From the NCBI RefSeq assembly GCF_001905095.1, contig NZ_LWLS01000001.1, forward strand, positions 420,581 through 484,580: a stretch of DNA of 64,000 nucleotides, read 5' to 3'. Position 1 is the stretch's first letter. Every line of letters begins with the position of its first letter. Of the stretch, positions 8,114 through 15,679 are shown piece by piece. The DNA is from Micromonospora sp. CB01531. Lineage in GTDB: Bacteria > Actinomycetota > Actinomycetes > Mycobacteriales > Micromonosporaceae. Position numbers and translations under genes: made by a program. The notes beneath the pieces are model-generated. The model saw only the letters and a program-made list of their open reading frames with translations, made no database searches and was not told the origin of the DNA.

Positions 8114-10810
8114 TCAGTCCAGCCGGCGTTCCACGGGCAGCCGGGACCGGGTGAACAGGGCCGCCCCCAGCATCGCCACCAGCGGCACCACCACCAGCAC
8201 GCCGAGGGTCAGCCCCGGCACCACCAGCGGGTACGGCGTCGGTGCCGGCCAGGCCTGCGCGTACCGCTGGTTCAGGGAGAGCAGGATGATGGCCGCCGAG
8301 CCGAGGCCGGCGAGGATGCCGAGCGCCGAGCCGAGCACCGCGATCACCCCGGCCTGACAGAGCGACAGCACCCGGCGTACCCGGGGGTCGGCCCCGACCG
8401 CGGCGAGGGTGGACAGGTCCCGGCGGGCCTCGGCGGCGGCGAGGCCGGTGGCCACCCCGGCCGCGCCCAGGGTGATCACGCCGGAGCCGATCGCCAGCAG
8501 GAGCAGCAGCGACCGCTGGTCTGACCCGGGCTGATCATCTGTCAGCACCGACAGCGCGGTGAGCCGGGACAGTTCGGCGGAGAGCCGCTCCCGCTGCCCG
8601 GCGGTGGGTGGTTCGGCCGCGTCGACCGCGTAGCCGAACGGCTCCGCCACCAGGCCGACCGCGGCGGCCGCCGACGGGGAGAGGACGAGCCGGTCCACCG
8701 GCAGGCCGCCGCGCAGCAGATGGCCGGGCAGGTCTGTGCTGGCCGTCGCCGTGACGTCGCCAGCGCCGTGGGTGACGGCGACCGTCACCCGGCCGTCGAC
8801 CACCTGCGCGGGGTCGGTGACCACCACGCCGCCGGCGGCGAGCGTCCGGGTGGCGGCGGCGACCTCCTCCGCCGGGGCACCGGTGAGGGCGGGCAGCGCG
8901 CGCCCGTCGTCGACGAGGACGGGGAGGTAGATGCCGGTCGACTCGCGGACCGCCCGGACGCAGCGCGGGTCGGCCCGGGCGCGGTCGGCGGTGACGATGG
9001 CGTTTCCCAGTTCGTAAGGGCAGCGCCGCTCGGGGGGCAGCACCGCCGTCGCGACGCAGTAGTCCTCGGCGCTGGCGGGTCTCGCGCAGGCCGGGGTGGC
9101 GATCGGGACGACCGTGGCGGCCGGCAGCGCGGCCCGGACCGGCTCGGTGACCTCCGCGACCGGCGGCAGGGTGGCTGCTGTCGCACCGCCTAAGCGCAGC
9201 AGCAGCACCTGACCCGGCGGGATGCCGGGCTGCCACTCCGCCCGGCTGCGGGCCTCGCCACTGGCCAGGTAGGCGCCGAGGGCGACGCTGCCGGCGACCG
9301 CCGCCATCACCGCGGAGATGGCCGGCGCGGCTGAGGACCGGTTGCGGCTGGCGTCGCGCAGCGCGAGCCGGGGCACCAGCGGCAGCAACCGTCCCGCCCG
9401 GGCGAGCAGCCCGATCAGCGTCGGGGTGCCGAAGACCAGCCCCAGCTCGCCGAGGATCAGCCCGGTCAGCACCACGGACGGGCTGCTCCGGTTGGCGCCC
9501 AGCCCGGCGAGGGCGGCGCCGGCCGCGGTGAGCAGCACCCCGAGCACCAGCCAGCGGCGCCGGTGCCGGGGCGGGTTGCGCCGCCCGTTGAGGCCGGCCA
9601 CCACGTCCTGCCGGGCCGCGGTCCACGCCGGGGCCAGCGCGGCCAGCAGCCCGGCGATTACCGCCACCGTGGCAATCGCGGCCAGGGCCGCCGGGAAGAC
9701 CCGGTACCCGCCGAAGCGGGCGCCCACGACGTACTGCTCGACCAGCGGCCGGCCGGCGAGCGCGGCGCCCACGCCGAGCAGCAGCCCCAGCGCCGCCCCG
9801 CCGGCGCCGAGCACCACCCCGTCGGCCAGCACGATCCGGCGCAGGTGCGCGGCGTCCCCGCCGGCCACCGCCACCAGGGCGAGGTCCCGGCGTCGCCGGC
9901 GTACGCCGACCGCGAAGGCCGGGCCGACCAGCAGCACCACCTCCAGCAGGCCGAGTCCGCCGACCAGTACCGCGTTCCCCGCCTGCTCCGGGTCGGGCAG
10001 CCCCGGGCCGGTGAACGCCTCCTCCCGGCCGGGCAGCGGGGCCCGGGCGGCCACCTGGATCCCGCGCTCGTTGAGCCGGTCGACCAACGCCGGGTCCACC
10101 GGCCCGGGCAGGTCCACCAGCCAGCTCTCGTCCGGCGGGCTGACCGGTCCGGGTGGCGTCTCCGGCCGCAGCGCGACCACCTCCCGCAGGCTGTCCGGGA
10201 ACTCCACCACCCCGACCACGGTGTACGTCGTTCCGTCGGCCGTGCGCAGCGGGTCGCCGAGCCGGACGCCCAGCGCGCGCAGCGCGGCCGGGCTGACCGC
10301 GAGCTCGTCCGGGATGGCCGGTGGGCGGCCGGCGCGCAGCGTGGCCAGCGGGCGGGTGAGCGGGTCGGTGAGGTCGACGGCCCGGGCGTCGAACGCCGTG
10401 GGGCGGCCGTCGACGCGTACCTCGAAGGGGACCCAGCGGCGCAGCCGGGTGACCCGGCTGCCGGCGGGCAGCAGGGCGCGGATCTCGTCGGCCGTCACCG
10501 GGTGGGTCCGCGGCGCCAGGTCACCCTCGACCGGCCAGGAGTTCTGGCCCCAGGCGTCCTGTTTCAGCGGGTTCACCGCCGTCCAGCGCAGCTCGGCGTC
10601 GGCCGCGCCGAGCCGGCGGTCCAGCTCCTCGGCGCGGCTCAGCTCCGCCATGTCGTAGCTGGCGGCGGCGAAGCTCAGCGCCAGCACGGGCAGCGCGATC
10701 ATGGCGAGCACGAGCGCCGTACGCCCGCGGGCCCGGCGGGCCTCGCGCCGGGCGACGCGCAGCGCGGTCCGCCACGACCCGAGCATGGCGGCGGTCCGGT
10801 CCCGGTTCAC
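8114..10810 (-). CDS. ABC transporter permease, FtsX-like
   Basis: An 898-aa membrane protein with two FtsX/MacB-type modules. A first helix (TALVLAMIALPVLALSFA) is followed by a large external domain, a block of helices about residues 250-480 (GGLGLLEVVLLVGPAFAVGVRRRRRDL...), a second external domain and three final helices (LLLLLAIGSGVITLGAAG onward). Such permeases drive mechanotransmission or lipid and drug export with a dedicated ATPase. The GTG start overlaps the stop of the upstream ATPase gene (GTGA), so the pair is coupled. An ATG 24 nt further in is possible. The regulator upstream is PadR-like, which suggests a drug- or envelope-stress-induced exporter (inference). Confidence 0.85.
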   Translation of the reverse strand: MNRDRTAAMLGSWRTALRVARREARRARGRTALVLAMIALPVLALSFAAASYDMAELSRAEELDRRLGAADAELRWTAVNPLKQDAWGQNSWPVEGDLAPRTHPVTADEIRALLPAGSRVTRLRRWVPFEVRVDGRPTAFDARAVDLTDPLTRPLATLRAGRPPAIPDELAVSPAALRALGVRLGDPLRTADGTTYTVVGVVEFPDSLREVVALRPETPPGPVSPPDESWLVDLPGPVDPALVDRLNERGIQVAARAPLPGREEAFTGPGLPDPEQAGNAVLVGGLGLLEVVLLVGPAFAVGVRRRRRDLALVAVAGGDAAHLRRIVLADGVVLGAGGAALGLLLGVGAALAGRPLVEQYVVGARFGGYRVFPAALAAIATVAVIAGLLAALAPAWTAARQDVVAGLNGRRNPPRHRRRWLVLGVLLTAAGAALAGLGANRSSPSVVLTGLILGELGLVFGTPTLIGLLARAGRLLPLVPRLALRDASRNRSSAAPAISAVMAAVAGSVALGAYLASGEARSRAEWQPGIPPGQVLLLRLGGATAATLPPVAEVTEPVRAALPAATVVPIATPACARPASAEDYCVATAVLPPERRCPYELGNAIVTADRARADPRCVRAVRESTGIYLPVLVDDGRALPALTGAPAEEVAAATRTLAAGGVVVTDPAQVVDGRVTVAVTHGAGDVTATASTDLPGHLLRGGLPVDRLVLSPSAAAAVGLVAEPFGYAVDAAEPPTAGQRERLSAELSRLTALSVLTDDQPGSDQRSLLLLLAIGSGVITLGAAGVATGLAAAEARRDLSTLAAVGADPRVRRVLSLCQAGVIAVLGSALGILAGLGSAAIILLSLNQRYAQAWPAPTPYPLVVPGLTLGVLVVVPLVAMLGAALFTRSRLPVERRLD

Positions 10811-11529
10811 CGTCCGCTGCCGGTGAGCAGCTGCTCGACGCCGGCCAGCGGGGCGGTCGAGTCGACCAGCACCCCGTCCCGGAGGAACACCACCCGGTCG
10901 GCCCAGCCGGCGTGCCGCGCCTCGTGGGTGACCAGCACCCCGGCCGCGCCGGCGTCCACCCGGCGGCGCAGCAGGTGCAGCACGGCCTCCCCGGCCTGCG
11001 AGTCGAGCGCCCCGGTGGGCTCGTCGGCGAGGACCAGCCGGCGCTCGCCGACCAACGCCCGGGCGATCGCCACCCGCTGCTGCTGGCCGCCGGACATCTG
11101 GTCCGGGAACCGGTCGGCCAGCCCCGCCACCTCCACCTCGGCGAGCGCGGCCAGGGCGAGCCGGCGGGCCTGTCGGACGCCGGCGCCGTCGAGTTCCAGG
11201 GGGAGTGCCACGTTCTCCGCCGCGGTGAGGCTGCCGAGCAGGTTCAGGTCCTGGAAGACGTACCCGATCCGGCGGCGGCGCAGCCGGGCCAGCTCGCGGG
11301 CGGCCAGCCCGCCGAGCGGTTCCCCCTCGACCAGCACCTCGCCGCCGGTCGGCCGGTCCAGCCCACCGGCCAGCGCCAGCAGGGTCGACTTGCCGGAGCC
11401 CGACGGGCCCATCACCGCCACCAGCTCGCCGGCCCGGACGGTCAGGCTGACCCCGCGCAGCGCGTGCACGGCGGCCGGACCGGCGCCGTGGGTCCGGTGC
11501 ACGTCCCGCAGCTCCAGCACCTCGCTCAC
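10807..11529 (-). CDS. ABC transporter ATP-binding protein (MacB/LolD type)
   Basis: A 240-aa ATPase with Walker A GPSGSGKST (about residue 41), Q-loop FQDLN, signature SGGQQQRVAIARAL, Walker B RLVLADEPTGALD and switch His in VTHEARHA. The LADEPTGALD form is typical of the FtsE/LolD/MacB group that pairs with FtsX-like permeases, and one follows directly with a 4-nt overlap. The start lies right behind a copy of the start-proximal repeat, whose GGAGGTGGCACC tail supplies the ribosome-binding site. Confidence 0.93.
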   Translation of the reverse strand: MSEVLELRDVHRTHGAGPAAVHALRGVSLTVRAGELVAVMGPSGSGKSTLLALAGGLDRPTGGEVLVEGEPLGGLAARELARLRRRRIGYVFQDLNLLGSLTAAENVALPLELDGAGVRQARRLALAALAEVEVAGLADRFPDQMSGGQQQRVAIARALVGERRLVLADEPTGALDSQAGEAVLHLLRRRVDAGAAGVLVTHEARHAGWADRVVFLRDGVLVDSTAPLAGVEQLLTGSGR

Positions 11530-11530
11530 G

Positions 11531-11640
11531 GTGCCACCTCCGTTCGCGGCTGCGGGGCTCGCAAAACCGGCTCATGCGCGCATTCCGGCTCGGCCGGGTC
11601 CCACCCGAGCCGCCCCGGAATGCGCGTCCTCGCGCTCACC
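11531..11640 (-). repeat. Long copy of the start-proximal repeat with an inserted hairpin
   Basis: On the minus strand GTGAGCGCGAGGA is followed by a hairpin of about 50 nt with perfect 12-nt ends (CGCGCATTCCGG / CCGGAATGCGCG). Then comes ATGAGCCGGTTTTGCGAGCCC and CCGCGAACGGAGGTGGCACC directly before the ATPase start. The flanks match the tandem copies at 545-653, so the 110-nt form looks like the short repeat plus a palindromic insert. Confidence 0.75.
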
Positions 11641-11671
11641 GCCGACCCGCCGGGCTGGGCCGGGCCGCGGC

Positions 11672-12253
11672 TCACCGGTGGGCCTCCTCGCCGGTCCGGT
11701 CCACCGCCTCGGGTCGGCCGGTCGGCCGGCTCGGGGCAGGACGATGGCGGACCAGGCTGGTCTCGCAGTGGTCGAGCCAGCGGATCTCCGCCTCGGCCTG
11801 GAAGATCATCGCGTCCAGCACCAGCCGCCAGGCCAGGTCCTCCGGCTTGTCGCTGGCGTACTTCAACCGGGTCAACTCCTGCAACGCCCGCATGGTGGCG
11901 CTGCGCTGGGTCTGCACCACCGCGCGGACGTCCACGCCAGGGGTGGTGAGGGCCAGGGCCAGCTTGATCGACAGCTCGTCCCGGGGCCGGTCGGCGGCGC
12001 TGATCGGGGTGGCGAACCAGAGCGCCAGGTCCGCCCGTCCGGCGTCGGTGATCTCGTACGGCCGCTGCCCGCTCTCGCTCTCGGGCAGCGAGCGGACCAG
12101 GCCGTCGCGTTCCAGCCGGGCCAGCGTGGTGTAGACCTGCCCGATGTTCAGCGGCCAGGTCGACCCGGTCGACTCCTCGAACGCGGCCCGCAGTTGGTAG
12201 CCGTACATCTCGCCGCGCTCCAACAGCGCGAGCAGGCCGTGACGGATGGACAT
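11672..12253 (-). CDS. PadR family transcriptional regulator
   Basis: A 193-aa regulator: an N-terminal winged helix (HGLLALLERGEMYGYQLRAAFE...IGQVYTTLARLERDGLV) and the PadR C-terminal helical dimerisation part (Vir_act_alpha_C-like). PadR proteins repress efflux genes and release DNA on binding phenolics or drugs. It is the first gene of a minus-strand unit with the ABC ATPase and permease, separated from them by a repeat. ATG 12253 is chosen because the promoter implies a leaderless mRNA starting there; a 12-residue upstream extension from 12289 would run through the promoter. A 15-bp dyad between -35 and -10 suggests autoregulation. Confidence 0.9.
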   Translation of the reverse strand: MSIRHGLLALLERGEMYGYQLRAAFEESTGSTWPLNIGQVYTTLARLERDGLVRSLPESESGQRPYEITDAGRADLALWFATPISAADRPRDELSIKLALALTTPGVDVRAVVQTQRSATMRALQELTRLKYASDKPEDLAWRLVLDAMIFQAEAEIRWLDHCETSLVRHRPAPSRPTGRPEAVDRTGEEAHR

Positions 12254-12260
12254 GGCGAGG

Positions 12261-12289
12261 AGTATGCATACCTGGTATGCGACCCGCAA
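12261..12289 (-). promoter_or_regulatory. padR promoter with palindromic operator
   Basis: TTGCGG (12284-12289) and CATACT (12261-12266) on the minus strand are 17 nt apart and place the transcript start at the ATG. Between them lies the dyad GCATACC-T-GGTATGC (12266-12280), overlapping a second palindrome GTATGCATAC (12262-12271). A repressor bound here would block the polymerase. Confidence 0.6.
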
Positions 12290-12322
12290 CCGGAGCGATC
12301 CGGGGCGTGACCGTCGTCTCGC

Positions 12323-12772
12323 TCAGTCCGGGCGGCCGGGGAATGGAACCGTGATCGGGGTCACGCCGGCGGTGCGCCGCCAGCGGGTGGCGCGTACCGC
12401 GCAGTCGGTCAGCGCCGTCAGGGCCCGGTTGCGGTCGGTCCCGGTGGTGTGCGGCAGGGTCGCGCGCCAGTGGCCGGCCGTCCGCTCCTCGATCTCCACC
12501 GCCAGCTTGAGCGCGCTCGCCCTGTCGGTCACCGGGTACGGCAGGGCGTACCCGGCCCGGTCGGCGGGGACCTGGCCGCCGCTCTCGCTCAACTGCAGGA
12601 TGAGGGCGTCCCGGCGGCTCCGGTGGGCCGCCTCGGCGGCCCGGGCCGCGCTCCGCGCGGCGTCGGCGAGGTGCACGCCGATCACCCCGTACGCCCAGAT
12701 GGCCGCATACTCGGCGGCGAGCGCGTCGGCGAGGGCCTGGGCCGGGCCGGCCGGTGCGGTCCGCGGGATCAC
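12323..12772 (-). CDS. DUF4439 ferritin-like domain protein
   Basis: A 149-aa all-helical protein: [23 protein letters not shown] then [13 protein letters not shown], matching the DUF4439 ferritin-like pattern of two long helix pairs with Glu and His residues ([15 protein letters not shown]). Function is unknown; the fold suggests a diiron or structural four-helix bundle. GTG 12772 overlaps the stop of the upstream lipoprotein gene (GTGA), so the pair is co-translated. The lipoprotein/DUF4439 pair lies divergent from rimP. Confidence 0.78.
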   Translation of the reverse strand: MIPRTAPAGPAQALADALAAEYAAIWAYGVIGVHLADAARSAARAAEAAHRSRRDALILQLSESGGQVPADRAGYALPYPVTDRASALKLAVEIEERTAGHWRATLPHTTGTDRNRALTALTDCAVRATRWRRTAGVTPITVPFPGRPD

Positions 12773-13296
12773 TTCAGCGCCTCCAGGTGGGTCGCGCGGG
12801 CGGCGGCGATCGAGCCGAGCAGCGCGGCCCGCTCGGCGGGCGCGGCGGCGCACGCCTTCGCCGCATTCTCCCGCCCCTGCTGCTCCGCCTGGCGCAGCTC
12901 GGCCAGCAGCTCGTCGGGGTCGCCGGCCGCAGCGGTCGGGGTGGCGGCGGGCGAGCCGCTCGGGGCCGGGCGGCCGATCACCTTGCGCAGCTCCTCGGCG
13001 TGCGCCCGGTGGGTGTCCGCGATCGCGCCGAGCCGGTCGGCCAGCGCCGGGGTGGCGGCGATGGCGGCTCGGTACCGGCCCTCCAGGGCGGCCGACTCCG
13101 CCGCGAGGGGCTCGAGGGAGTCCGGGGGCGGCGGCTTGTCGTCGCCGCGGTCGAAAAGATCACAACCGGTCAGCGGTACGGCGGCGCCGCCGAGCGCCAC
13201 CAGCGCCCCGGCGCGCAGCAGGGTGCGCCGGGAATGTCCCGGTGCTCCGTCGCGCTGTGTCGTTCTGCCCGTCGCCACCGGACAAGTCAACACCAT
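12769..13296 (-). CDS. Tat-type lipoprotein, helical, coupled to DUF4439 gene
   Basis: A 175-aa exported lipoprotein. The N-terminus carries a twin-arginine-like signal ([25 protein letters not shown]) with lipobox LTGC, so Cys about residue 45 should be lipidated on the outer membrane face. The mature part is helical with a proline/alanine linker ([16 protein letters not shown]). Its helices carry scattered His and Glu ([23 protein letters not shown]), reminiscent of a ferritin-like bundle such as its partner. The start is not certain: ATG 13296 has only a weak GAG ribosome site, and a GTG about 20 residues further in would still leave a full Tat signal. Confidence 0.7.
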   Translation of the reverse strand: MVLTCPVATGRTTQRDGAPGHSRRTLLRAGALVALGGAAVPLTGCDLFDRGDDKPPPPDSLEPLAAESAALEGRYRAAIAATPALADRLGAIADTHRAHAEELRKVIGRPAPSGSPAATPTAAAGDPDELLAELRQAEQQGRENAAKACAAAPAERAALLGSIAAARATHLEALK

Positions 13297-13485
13297 CTCG
13301 GCGGTGTCGTGGGCCACGACCGTCGGTGCGCCGCCCGGTCCGGTGCGCCGCCCGCGCGTTACGCTCTGCGCAGCCACCGGACGCGAATGCCCCGGTGGCG
13401 TGCCGGCATGGCGGGACGAATGCCCCGCCGGACAGCAGACATGACGGGCCGGGCGGCCCGTCGGAACAGCAGAGAGGTGCGCCAG

Positions 13486-14193
13486 ATGACGCAGCGTGGC
13501 CGTGCCACCAGGCCGACGGGGCCCGCCGGGCGACCCCGCCGGGCCGACGGCCCCCGTGCCGGGGGTCGGGGCGGCGCGCCCCGCGGCGATCTGAGCGCCC
13601 GCCGGGCCCGGCTGCGCGAGGTGATCGAGCCGGTGGTCACCGCCGCCGGGTACGACCTGGAGGACCTCTCCGTCTCCCGCGCCGGCCGGCGGCACGTCGT
13701 CCGCGTGATCGTGGACGCCGACGGCGGGATCAACCTGGACGCCGTCGCGGACGTCTCCCGGGCGGTCTCCGCCGCGCTGGACGCCGCGGAGGAGGCCGGC
13801 GGCGACATCGTGGCCGGCGAGTACCAGCTCGAGGTCAGCTCGCCCGGGGTGGACCGGCCGCTGACCCTGCCCCGACACTGGCGGCGCAACGTCGGCCGGC
13901 TGGTCAAGGTGACCGTGCGCGGCGCGGCGGGGGTGCCCGAGCAGCGGACCGCCGGGGACCGGCAGGTCACCGGCCGGGTGGTCGAGGCCGACGACGAGCG
14001 CGTGGTGCTGGAGACCGACGCCGGGCGGGTGGCGCACCGCTACGCCGAGCTCGGGCCCGGCCGGGTCCAGGTGGAGTTCAGCCGCCTCGACGAGATCGAC
14101 GAGGCGGACGAGCTCGACGCGGCCGGCGAGGCTGACGAAGACGATGAAACCGACATCGACGACGAAGATGATGTGGAGGACGAGGAGAGGTGA
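13486..14193 (+). CDS. rimP: Ribosome maturation factor RimP
   Basis: A 235-aa protein needed for 30S subunit maturation. The core holds the RimP N-domain ([21 protein letters not shown]...[28 protein letters not shown]) and the SPGVDRPL motif before the SH3-like C-domain (GRLVKVTV...[10 protein letters not shown]). It has a 35-residue basic N-terminal extension and a very acidic tail ([18 protein letters not shown]), both common in actinobacterial RimP. ATG 13486 follows GAGAGG. The GTG of nusA overlaps its stop by 4 nt, so the classical rimP-nusA-ylxR-infB operon starts here. Confidence 0.95.
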   Translation: MTQRGRATRPTGPAGRPRRADGPRAGGRGGAPRGDLSARRARLREVIEPVVTAAGYDLEDLSVSRAGRRHVVRVIVDADGGINLDAVADVSRAVSAALDAAEEAGGDIVAGEYQLEVSSPGVDRPLTLPRHWRRNVGRLVKVTVRGAAGVPEQRTAGDRQVTGRVVEADDERVVLETDAGRVAHRYAELGPGRVQVEFSRLDEIDEADELDAAGEADEDDETDIDDEDDVEDEER

Positions 14194-15233
14194 ACATCGA
14201 CCTCGCGGCGCTGCGCGCACTGGAGCGCGAGCGGGAGATCCCGTTCGACACGATCCTCGCGGCGATCGAGACCGCGTTGCTGACCGCCTACCGGCACACC
14301 GACGGCGCCGAGCCGCACGCCCGGGTGGAGATCGACCGCAAGACCGGGGCCGCCTCGGTGTACGCCCAGGAGGTGGACGCCGACGGCAGCGTGGTACGGG
14401 AGTGGGACGACACCCCGCACGACTTCGGCCGGATCGCGGCCATGACGGCGAAGCAGGTGATCCTCCAGCGGCTGCGGGAGGCCACCGACGAGGTGCACCT
14501 CGGCGAGTACGTCGGCCGCGAGGGTGACCTGGTCACCGGCGTGGTGCAGGCGCACGAGGCGCGGGCCGAGAAGGGCATCGTCACCGTCGACCTGGGCAAG
14601 CTGGAGGGCGTCCTGCCGCAGTCCGAGCAGGTCCCCGGCGAGCGGTACGCGCACGGCGAGCGGATCCGCTGCGTTGTGGTGCACGTGGCCAAGGGAATGC
14701 GTGGCCCGCAGATCACGTTGTCCCGTTCGCACCCCGCGCTGGTGAAGAAGCTCTTCGCCCTGGAGGTGCCGGAGATCGCCGACGGGACCGTGGAGATCAG
14801 CGCGATCGCCCGTGAGGCAGGTCACCGTACGAAAATCGCGGTGCGCTCGACCGCGCCCGGCGTCAACGCCAAGGGTGCCTGCATCGGCCCGATGGGCCAG
14901 CGGGTCCGCGCGGTGATGAGCGAGCTGCACGGTGAGAAGATCGACATCATCGACTGGTCGGAGGACCCGGCCACCTTCGTCGGGAACGCGCTCTCCCCGG
15001 CCAAGGCGCTGCGGGTGGAGGTTGTCGACCCGCTCACCCGGACCGCGCGGGTCACCGTGCCGGACTTCCAGCTCTCCCTGGCGATCGGCCGGGAAGGGCA
15101 GAATGCCCGGCTTGCGGCCCGGCTGACCGGTTGGCGGATCGACATCCGTTCCGACGCGGAGCAGACCGCCGCCCCCGGCCGGAGCGGAGCTGATCACGTA
15201 CCCGAGCCGGGCGGAGCGATCTCGAGCAGCTAG
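14190..15233 (+). CDS. nusA: Transcription termination/antitermination factor NusA
   Basis: A 347-aa RNA polymerase-binding factor acting in pausing, termination and rRNA antitermination. Order: N-terminal RNAP-binding domain (about 1-110), S1 domain ([25 protein letters not shown]), KH1 ([10 protein letters not shown]...[18 protein letters not shown]) and KH2 ([25 protein letters not shown]). As in other actinobacteria it lacks the C-terminal acidic repeats of the proteobacterial protein. GTG 14190 overlaps the rimP stop. Confidence 0.97.
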   Translation: MNIDLAALRALEREREIPFDTILAAIETALLTAYRHTDGAEPHARVEIDRKTGAASVYAQEVDADGSVVREWDDTPHDFGRIAAMTAKQVILQRLREATDEVHLGEYVGREGDLVTGVVQAHEARAEKGIVTVDLGKLEGVLPQSEQVPGERYAHGERIRCVVVHVAKGMRGPQITLSRSHPALVKKLFALEVPEIADGTVEISAIAREAGHRTKIAVRSTAPGVNAKGACIGPMGQRVRAVMSELHGEKIDIIDWSEDPATFVGNALSPAKALRVEVVDPLTRTARVTVPDFQLSLAIGREGQNARLAARLTGWRIDIRSDAEQTAAPGRSGADHVPEPGGAISSS

Positions 15234-15236
15234 GGG

Positions 15237-15242
15237 TAGACT
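15237..15242 (+). promoter_or_regulatory. -10 box of leaderless ylxR, internal to the nusA operon
   Basis: TAGACT, 7 nt before GTG 15250 and immediately behind the nusA stop; suggests a secondary leaderless promoter for ylxR-infB. Confidence 0.4.
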
Positions 15243-15249
15243 TCCTCCA

Positions 15250-15564
15250 GTGGCACGACGCGCGCTGCCGGAGCGCACCTGTGTGGGCTGCCGGAAACGA
15301 GCGCCGGCCAGCGAGTTGCTGCGGATCGTCGCGGTCGGCGACGGGGCTGATCACTTCAGCCTCCGATCCGATCCGGCCCGCAGACTGCCGGGTCGGGGAG
15401 CGAACATGCACCCGGATCCGGCCTGCTTCGCGCAAGCGGTGCGGCGCCGCGCCTTCGGGCGGGCACTGCGCATCACCGGGGTCGTCGATCACGGTGCGCT
15501 GGCGGAGCACATCGACGCGCCAACCTCTACGTCCGGTCAGCCCGACCGGACGAGAGATCGCTAG
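15250..15564 (+). CDS. ylxR: YlxR (DUF448) family RNA-binding protein
   Basis: A 104-aa protein with the YlxR signature: RTCVGCRKRAPASELLRIV, GRGANMHPDPACFAQAVRRRAFGRAL. The CVGC-type Cys pair and the GRGA(Y/N)xHxxxxC motif are conserved. The fold binds RNA and, in some species, YlxR interacts with RNase P or modulates transcription; its role here is inferred. It sits between nusA and infB as in most Gram-positives. The 33-residue tail after FGRAL is unlike the core and of no clear function. Confidence 0.9.
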   Translation: MARRALPERTCVGCRKRAPASELLRIVAVGDGADHFSLRSDPARRLPGRGANMHPDPACFAQAVRRRAFGRALRITGVVDHGALAEHIDAPTSTSGQPDRTRDR

Positions 15565-15632
15565 CAAGGTAGGACGACCAACATGAGCACACGATGAAGT
15601 CCCTGAAATGACCAGGCTTCAAGTGCACGAGT

Positions 15633-15664
15633 GAGGTCGCTGCGGGTGCTGCCCGCACGACCTC
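15633..15664 (+). other. Hairpin in the infB leader
   Basis: GAGGTCG/CGACCTC outer stem and GCGGG/CCCGC inner stem with small bulges and a 5-nt loop, ending 6 nt before the AGGAG ribosome site of infB. Just upstream are two overlapping mini reading frames, ATG 15582 (MSTR, stop) and ATG 15594 (MKSLK, stop), joined by ATGA. The layout looks like a translational leader. Confidence 0.4.
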
Positions 15665-15679
15665 GGAGTGAGGAGTGCA

